The notes below the pieces were generated by a model that saw only the letters and a list, made by a program, of their open reading frames with translations, was not told the origin of the DNA and made no database searches. Made by a program: the position numbers and the translations under genes. From Telopea speciosissima (taxonomy: Eukaryota > Streptophyta > Magnoliopsida > Proteales > Proteaceae), in assembly GCF_018873765.1 (NCBI RefSeq), contig NC_057918.1, positions 68,568,371 to 68,632,370 on the forward strand: a stretch of DNA of 64,000 bases, written 5' to 3'. This document shows positions 59,930 through 64,000 of this stretch, piece after piece (position 1 is the stretch's first letter; each line of letters begins with the position of its first letter).

Positions 59930-60200
59930 GTATAAGCACGAACGTAACAAATAAGTAAATCCATAAAAGCAATGAAACTCGACAACATGAACCAATCAAT
60001 CCCAACAATGACACCAAAAACAGAAATACTCCCAAAACCAATAATGGGAATTCGAGGAATCTCTCGCATTCGGAACTCCCATTCTCTCGGAGCCACAACA
60101 ATACGCCAAGTATTGGAATTGATAAGATTAGACTCAACAAATTCAGGAATCCGATCAAATTGTTGCTAATCCGAAACATTGTAAGCCAAAAATTATGAGA
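59930..60200 (-). pseudogene. Captured 5' part of a tetraspanin gene
   Basis: From ATG 60179-60177 the minus strand reads MFRISNNLIGFLNLLSLILS, IPILGVLLWL, then ECERFLEFPLLVLGVFLFLVS and LLGLIGSCCRVSLLLWIYLFV. This is the N-terminus of a plant tetraspanin: first and second transmembrane segments with the conserved ECERFLE loop and GxCCR motif. Homology ends near 59930, where sequence next to the PPDK exon begins. Transmembrane 3, the large loop and transmembrane 4 are missing. Part of the 5' UTR was also captured. The frame itself is open to 59871, so a short chimeric membrane peptide is possible in principle. Confidence 0.86.
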
Positions 60201-60869
60201 CAACAGCACTGTTTCTCTCACTCTCTCTTTCTCCTTGCTACCCTGTATTTTTTTTTTCTGGTCAATGAGATTCCTTGAAAAGCCCTTTCTCTGAAAGAAG
60301 GTAGGGATTCGTTGTTGTTATAATCTCGATATCTCTGTAATGGCGTAACCACCGAGGCAGTTTCTTGTAAAGGGATTCCCCAATCGAATGACGAATTTTC
60401 GATATCTCAATAACACAACACAGATCAACTCATCCATTGCTAATGGAGAAGAAACAACATCAGTAGTACTTCCAAGGACGTTTTCGATTACTCATTTAAT
60501 GGATGTGGACTATTTCTCTCTCTCTCTCTCTCAGCTGTTAAGTGAGAATTCACAGCTGGGTTCAATCACCGAGTTCCAAACTACTGGAAACAATGGTGGA
60601 AATAACCAGAATACACTCTTCAATATCAATCAGCAACGTATACATGTGAACCCATTCTTTGAACCAACAAATTTCTTTGCATTTGGTAGTTTTCTCGTTC
60701 TCACAACGAGAATTGTATATTGACGGTAGAAAATAGGGTTAGGGTTTTAATTTGTAGAGTTAGGGTTTTTATGGGGTTGGATTGCTGAGAGCATGGTCGA
60801 GCGGGGGAGACTGGAGAGGGTGGTGGCGGGGTTGCAGGGGAGCAAGAGAAGGAGGGATGGAGGGGGTGG

Positions 60870-60910
60870 CAGTGGTGGTGGTGGTGGTGGCGGCGGCGGC
60901 GGCGGCGGAA
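60870..60910 (+). repeat. (GGT)n/(GGC)n microsatellite
   Basis: GGTGGTGG turning into GGCGGCGG within the right arm of the Pack-MULE; the left arm has the matching CCACCACC/CCGCCACC tract at about 59620-59645. Confidence 0.9.
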
Positions 60911-61440
60911 GAAACAGCAGAAGGAGAAGGAGGAGAGAAAAAAAAGGAATAATAAAAACAAGGGTAAAATTGTCTTTTTCGAAAAACTAAGTTCTAAATC
61001 ATTAAGGGTAATTTTTATTTAAATTACTAAGAGGGTAAAATCGACATTTTATATTTAAGGGGTAATCTTGCTTAACATCAGGGGGAAGATTGATATTTTG
61101 ACAAAATTTAAGATGTACTTGCCATTTCAAATAGTTATAAGGGGTGTCCGTCAAATTTGCCCAAAAAAAAACGATTCTCTACTCAGATGGCTGCAAAATT
61201 CCTTTCCACTAATCTTTTTATATCTAACCATACTAAATGGTAGCGATTTTTCTGAAAATTAAAAATCCATCCAAAATTTAAGAAGTTCTTTTGGCGTGCC
61301 TTTAATGCAGGATTGCCTATCAAATGCTGAGATCTCAAATGGATGACGATTGATTCTTCATGTGTTTTATATGGTTCTTGTGATAAGTTCCTGTGGCATT
61401 TATTTCTATCTTGTGATTAACTAAATGGCTTGGTGACTTG

Positions 61441-61821
61441 AATATTACCCCCATCCCACAACCCTCCAATACCCACCCCCCCTGATAATACAATTATATA
61501 TGTGATAATAGTTTTTCCCTGTATGTTTCTAACCTTTGTTATAAATTGCCCTGTTTGATTATATGCAGGCATTTTTTACCTGCTTATAAGAGTAATCGGG
61601 TGGGCTTTTTGTGTTTTCGATGGCCAGGGTATTCTAAATTCTATAGGTTCTCACTCAACATCATAAAACTTGGAAGCAAAACTTTTTGATCTTCTCAAAG
61701 GATGGGAAGCAACATCCACAGTTGAAATCGGAATCAAGGAGGTTTGGTGTACCACTGCACAACTAGCCAATCTATGTCATCCCTCTCACTCCCTTACAAT
61801 TCCTTGGAAACATTATTTGTC
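61441..61821. other. Intergenic DNA
   Basis: A short spacer of about 380 bp between the LINE remnant and the MITE. I see no gene or clear element. Confidence 0.4.
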
Positions 61822-61999
61822 AAATTTTTTTCATGTACGGTTCCCTGACCGGTGCGGTTCCCTAGTTCCTCTCACAAGAGGAGGGTGGACCCCACCTAGG
61901 CAGACTGTTCAGTCAGGTGCCCCGGGTGGGTCCCAACCCCCCTCTTGTGAGAGGAATCAGGGAACCGCACCGGTCAGGAAACCGTAGACGATAATTGTC
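61822..61999. mobile_element. Fold-back MITE, copy 2
   Basis: Near-identical to copy 1 at 40454-40616 and itself a hairpin (GAACTAGG/CCTAGTTC-type arms, ACCGGTGCGGTTCCCT facing AGGGAACCGCACCGGT). It is flanked by an 11 bp direct repeat CATTATTTGTC at 61811-61821 and 62000-62010, which marks a real insertion and suggests a Mutator-like mobiliser. Confidence 0.9.
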
Positions 62000-62010
62000 C
62001 ATTATTTGTC

Positions 62011-62284
62011 CGTTCTTAGACTTAACAAATTTAACTTCTAATTTCTCTTCTTCAATGTTTAAATTGTGTAAAGATAAATAGTTGCAGCAGGCTCCGTTTG
62101 TTTCGACATAAAATTTTACTTGAAAATATTTACTTCAAAAATATTTAGATGTAAAATTTTAAATGTTCAAAAGTATTCCAATATTTTTTTTTTTTATGAA
62201 AACAAGCATTAGAAATTTTTTCTAACTATGTAAAAATTAGTAAATAACGGAGCTCATAAATTTCACTGTACTACTTGGAAAACA
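62011..62284. promoter_or_regulatory. Probable ALKBH2 upstream region
   Basis: AT-rich 270 bp between the MITE insertion and the ALKBH2 ATG. No single motif is convincing. If this is the promoter, the MITE lies within about 300 bp of the start codon. Confidence 0.35.
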
Positions 62285-62605
62285 ATGGCAACGGTCCAAC
62301 TCAAATTTCGCGGGCTTTATAACAACTCTATGTACTGCCAGGCTGCCAGCTGTGTTATTCATTCTCCTCTCGCGCCAATGTCTTCTTCTATGAATTTCAA
62401 GTTTCAAGCAAGGTCAGAAACTATGAACCCTAACCCTAGCGACAGGGAAAAGAAACGGACGATTGATCTGGGTAACGGGAGCGAAATCATTTACTTTCCT
62501 CGAATTATTTCGTTCGGTGATTCCTGGAAATTGTTTCATTACCTAGATAAAGAAATTCCATGGACGAGGCCTTCGATTCAAGTCTTCGGTAGATCTTGCA
62601 TCCAG
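62285..62605 (+). CDS. ALKBH2: ALKBH2-type DNA oxidative demethylase, first exon only (gene runs off the window)
   Basis: Exon 1 codes 107 residues and ends at a GT donor (CATCCAG|GTACTGG) in phase 0. The C-terminal part reads DLGNGSEIIYFPRIISF..SWKLFHYL.KEIPWTRPSIQVFGRSCIQ, the conserved beginning of the AlkB homologue 2 fold. ALKBH2 is a nuclear Fe(II)/2-oxoglutarate dioxygenase that removes 1-methyladenine and 3-methylcytosine from DNA. The catalytic HxD and RxxxxxR lie in later exons that I do not find before 64000, so intron 1 exceeds 1.4 kb. The first ATG (62285) gives a 46-residue extension compared with Met47 (62423), which corresponds better to the Arabidopsis start; the extension could be a targeting peptide or simply not used. 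Confidence 0.85.
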
Positions 62606-64000
62606 GTACTGGTTCATTGAATCAGATTCTTCCTTGTTCATCGAAATTATTTCCTTCATTTGGTCGACAGCTAATAAAATTAGGTCGGGATTTAAGGGTT
62701 TGTCTAGATAGCATTATTGAATCGCTATCCTTCACATCTGAATCCGTATTTCGTTACTTTTTTTTTTTGGTAATCCGTATTTCGTTACTCACTTTTCAGA
62801 TTTGAAATTTTTTTTCTGAGATTGAGGCTCTTCTTTTTCTTGAAAATCCTAAGCAGGGTTTTGAGAATGGAAGAACAATCATGAAGAAGAAATTGAGTAG
62901 CATAGGTTAAGAAAAGGAAAATTTGTTGTCATAATCGTTCTTTCTGCTTTTAAGAATTTCTCTTATTAATTTAGATTTACTGAGTGCACAGCGTGAGAAC
63001 GTGATCCCGGCAGGATTTGGCTCAGCCCTTCTCTGTAGAATGTTGTGAAATTGAGCCATCTCACCTGGGAGAGGGCTGGACCATGTGGCTCTTATGGAGG
63101 ATACTATAAGGATGGCCCAATGGGAATACCAAAATCCTCTTGTTTTTGGAAGGGGGGGGGGGGGGAGTTGAGGGGAACTATGAGGTGGTGTGACTTTAAT
63201 CTTCATTTCTTGCCTTACAGATATTTGATCAATGTTTCAACACAAGTGGTTTATTAGAGATGAAGTCAACTTATTATGGTTGACCACTTTGCTGTTATGC
63301 TCTGAAGAGGAGTATGTGATTCATGTTTTGCATTTGTATTACCTATCACAGTTAAGTTAGTTGTCCTTGATTTTACTGTTTGGTTCCGTGGTCTAAACTG
63401 TCAGATGGCTTGAGGGGGAAAATAGCTGGACTAAAACTGTAACATGGTAGCTAGAGTTCTTGAAGTTCATCTTGGACATGTTTAGTCTGGAATATGCACT
63501 TATATTTTAGTTTTGGGCAAGAGATCGCAGCCTGGTCACTGACCCCTGCACCAGCGCAGGGGCCAATGAAAGCACATGCAAGGGCATCGACATGGACGGA
63601 ATTTTTTATTTCACAGAGGAGCGACACAACCAAGCAGCGTTCTTTTTCCCTTTGATTTTTTTTTTTTGGGATGGGAAAAGAAAATATATTAACTAGAAAA
63701 GAAAGAGTTTGTACAATATTGTTCAAGAGCATTATGTGCTCTTTGTTAATAGATACATAATTTGCCAAAACAGTTAGGAAGGTGAGTAGCAAAATATCAG
63801 ATGCATGAGCAAAAAGAACTGAATTTGAGGCCTTGTTGGCTTTGAGAAGAAGTGAAAGAAGACGCTAGTGTCAAACAGTAGCTTCTGGATTCTTTATCAT
63901 CTCCACAATGTTCTTGTTACAACACCATACTTCCTTGATGTTGTATCCCTCCTTTGTAGCATAATTCAGACCCTAATTAATGCCAAACAGTTCTGTCTCC
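62606..64000. other. ALKBH2 intron 1 (partial) with repeats
   Basis: Non-coding. It includes a G-run at 63154-63166 and R1 copy 2 at 63510-63650. The next exon (expected to encode a PRDTCYVA-like segment) is not seen before the window ends. Confidence 0.55.
63510..63650 (+). repeat. Dispersed repeat R1, copy 2
   Basis: GGGCAAGAGATCGCAGCCTG, CCCCTGCACCAGCGCAGGGG and ACACAACCAAGCAGCG match copy 1 at 1330-1545 in order and orientation, with a shorter middle. Confidence 0.55.

Larger units (their letters stand above)
59238..61162. mobile_element. Pack-MULE carrying PPDK and tetraspanin fragments (MULE-3)
   Basis: Long terminal inverted repeats: left GGGCAAATTTCACGGACACC, right complementary to GGGCAAATTTGACGGACACC. 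They continue through AACTATTTGAAATGG and ACATCTTAAATTTTGT for about 75 bp and then more loosely to a shared CTCCTTCTCCTTCTGCTGTT. The target repeat is A-rich (AAAAAAAAAC at 59227-59236 and 61163-61172), so its length of 9-10 bp is approximate. There is no transposase. The interior holds pieces of two unrelated host genes joined head to tail, the definition of a Pack-MULE. It interrupts a LINE. Confidence 0.87.
58500..61440 (+). mobile_element. L1-type LINE fragment split by a Pack-MULE
   Basis: 58530-59225 reads in shifting frames LSYACRKIMVQSV, SIPSYLMSCFLF, LHLIVWDKVC..GGLGSRKL, LDWRLLNE, WAKILKARYFPRSS, GSWVWNNIC and VYWIDPWI. This is the end of the reverse transcriptase and the following linker of a plant LINE. 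After the insertion, 61172-61440 gives RWLQNSFPL and PIKC.DLKW-type zf-RVT residues. Stops (for example TGA at 58819-58821) show it is dead. The 5' end and the tail are not visible. Confidence 0.78.

Overview
This is a repeat-rich window of flowering-plant nuclear DNA. The evidence is GT-AG spliced genes of plant families (an ING1-type PHD protein, ARV1, a PLS-class PPR protein, ALKBH2) and plant-type transposons (Ty1/copia, a long-LTR non-autonomous Ty3/gypsy-like element, plant L1 LINEs with RNase H, Mutator-like and hAT-like elements, tRNA-derived SINEs). I cannot name the species. There is no bacterial-style operon; the genes stand alone and are separated by transposon debris.

Layout. 151-559 (+): last two exons of a helical-repeat (PPR-like) gene. 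3268-6887 (-): complete seven-exon ING1. 9375-10840: degenerate satellite-like array. 11214-11877: LINE RNase H remnant. 12815-21085: an inverted, internally deleted copy of the ARV1 locus, itself hit by a full-length copia element (13203-19107, TSD AAAAC) and two short SINE-like insertions with 17-18 bp TSDs. 21559-24129 (-): intron-free PPR gene with no in-frame ATG near its 5' end. 24204-40732: a transposon nest made of two Mutator-like elements in almost the same target site, a 13 kb LTR element with 2.7 kb LTRs inside the first, a solo LTR inside that, and a fold-back MITE in the second. 41428-47140: a LINE with an inverted 5' portion, broken by another solo LTR and a SINE. 48099-55073 (+): complete nine-exon ARV1 with a 4 kb last intron holding a hAT-like element. 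55600-57170: downstream flank that was duplicated to 12.8-20.2 kb. 58500-61440: LINE fragment split by a Pack-MULE that carries PPDK and tetraspanin gene fragments. 62285-62605 (+): first exon of ALKBH2, running out of the window.

Four apparently working host genes lie wholly (ING1, PPR, ARV1) or partly (ALKBH2) in the window, plus the 3' end of a fifth. They are housekeeping-type genes (chromatin reading, organelle RNA metabolism, ER sterol and lipid homeostasis, DNA alkylation repair) with no evident functional link. The main interest is structural: the nesting gives a readable relative chronology, the ARV1 inverted duplication has matching empty sites, and at least two Mutator-like elements carry recognisable pieces of host genes (small heat-shock protein, PPDK, tetraspanin).
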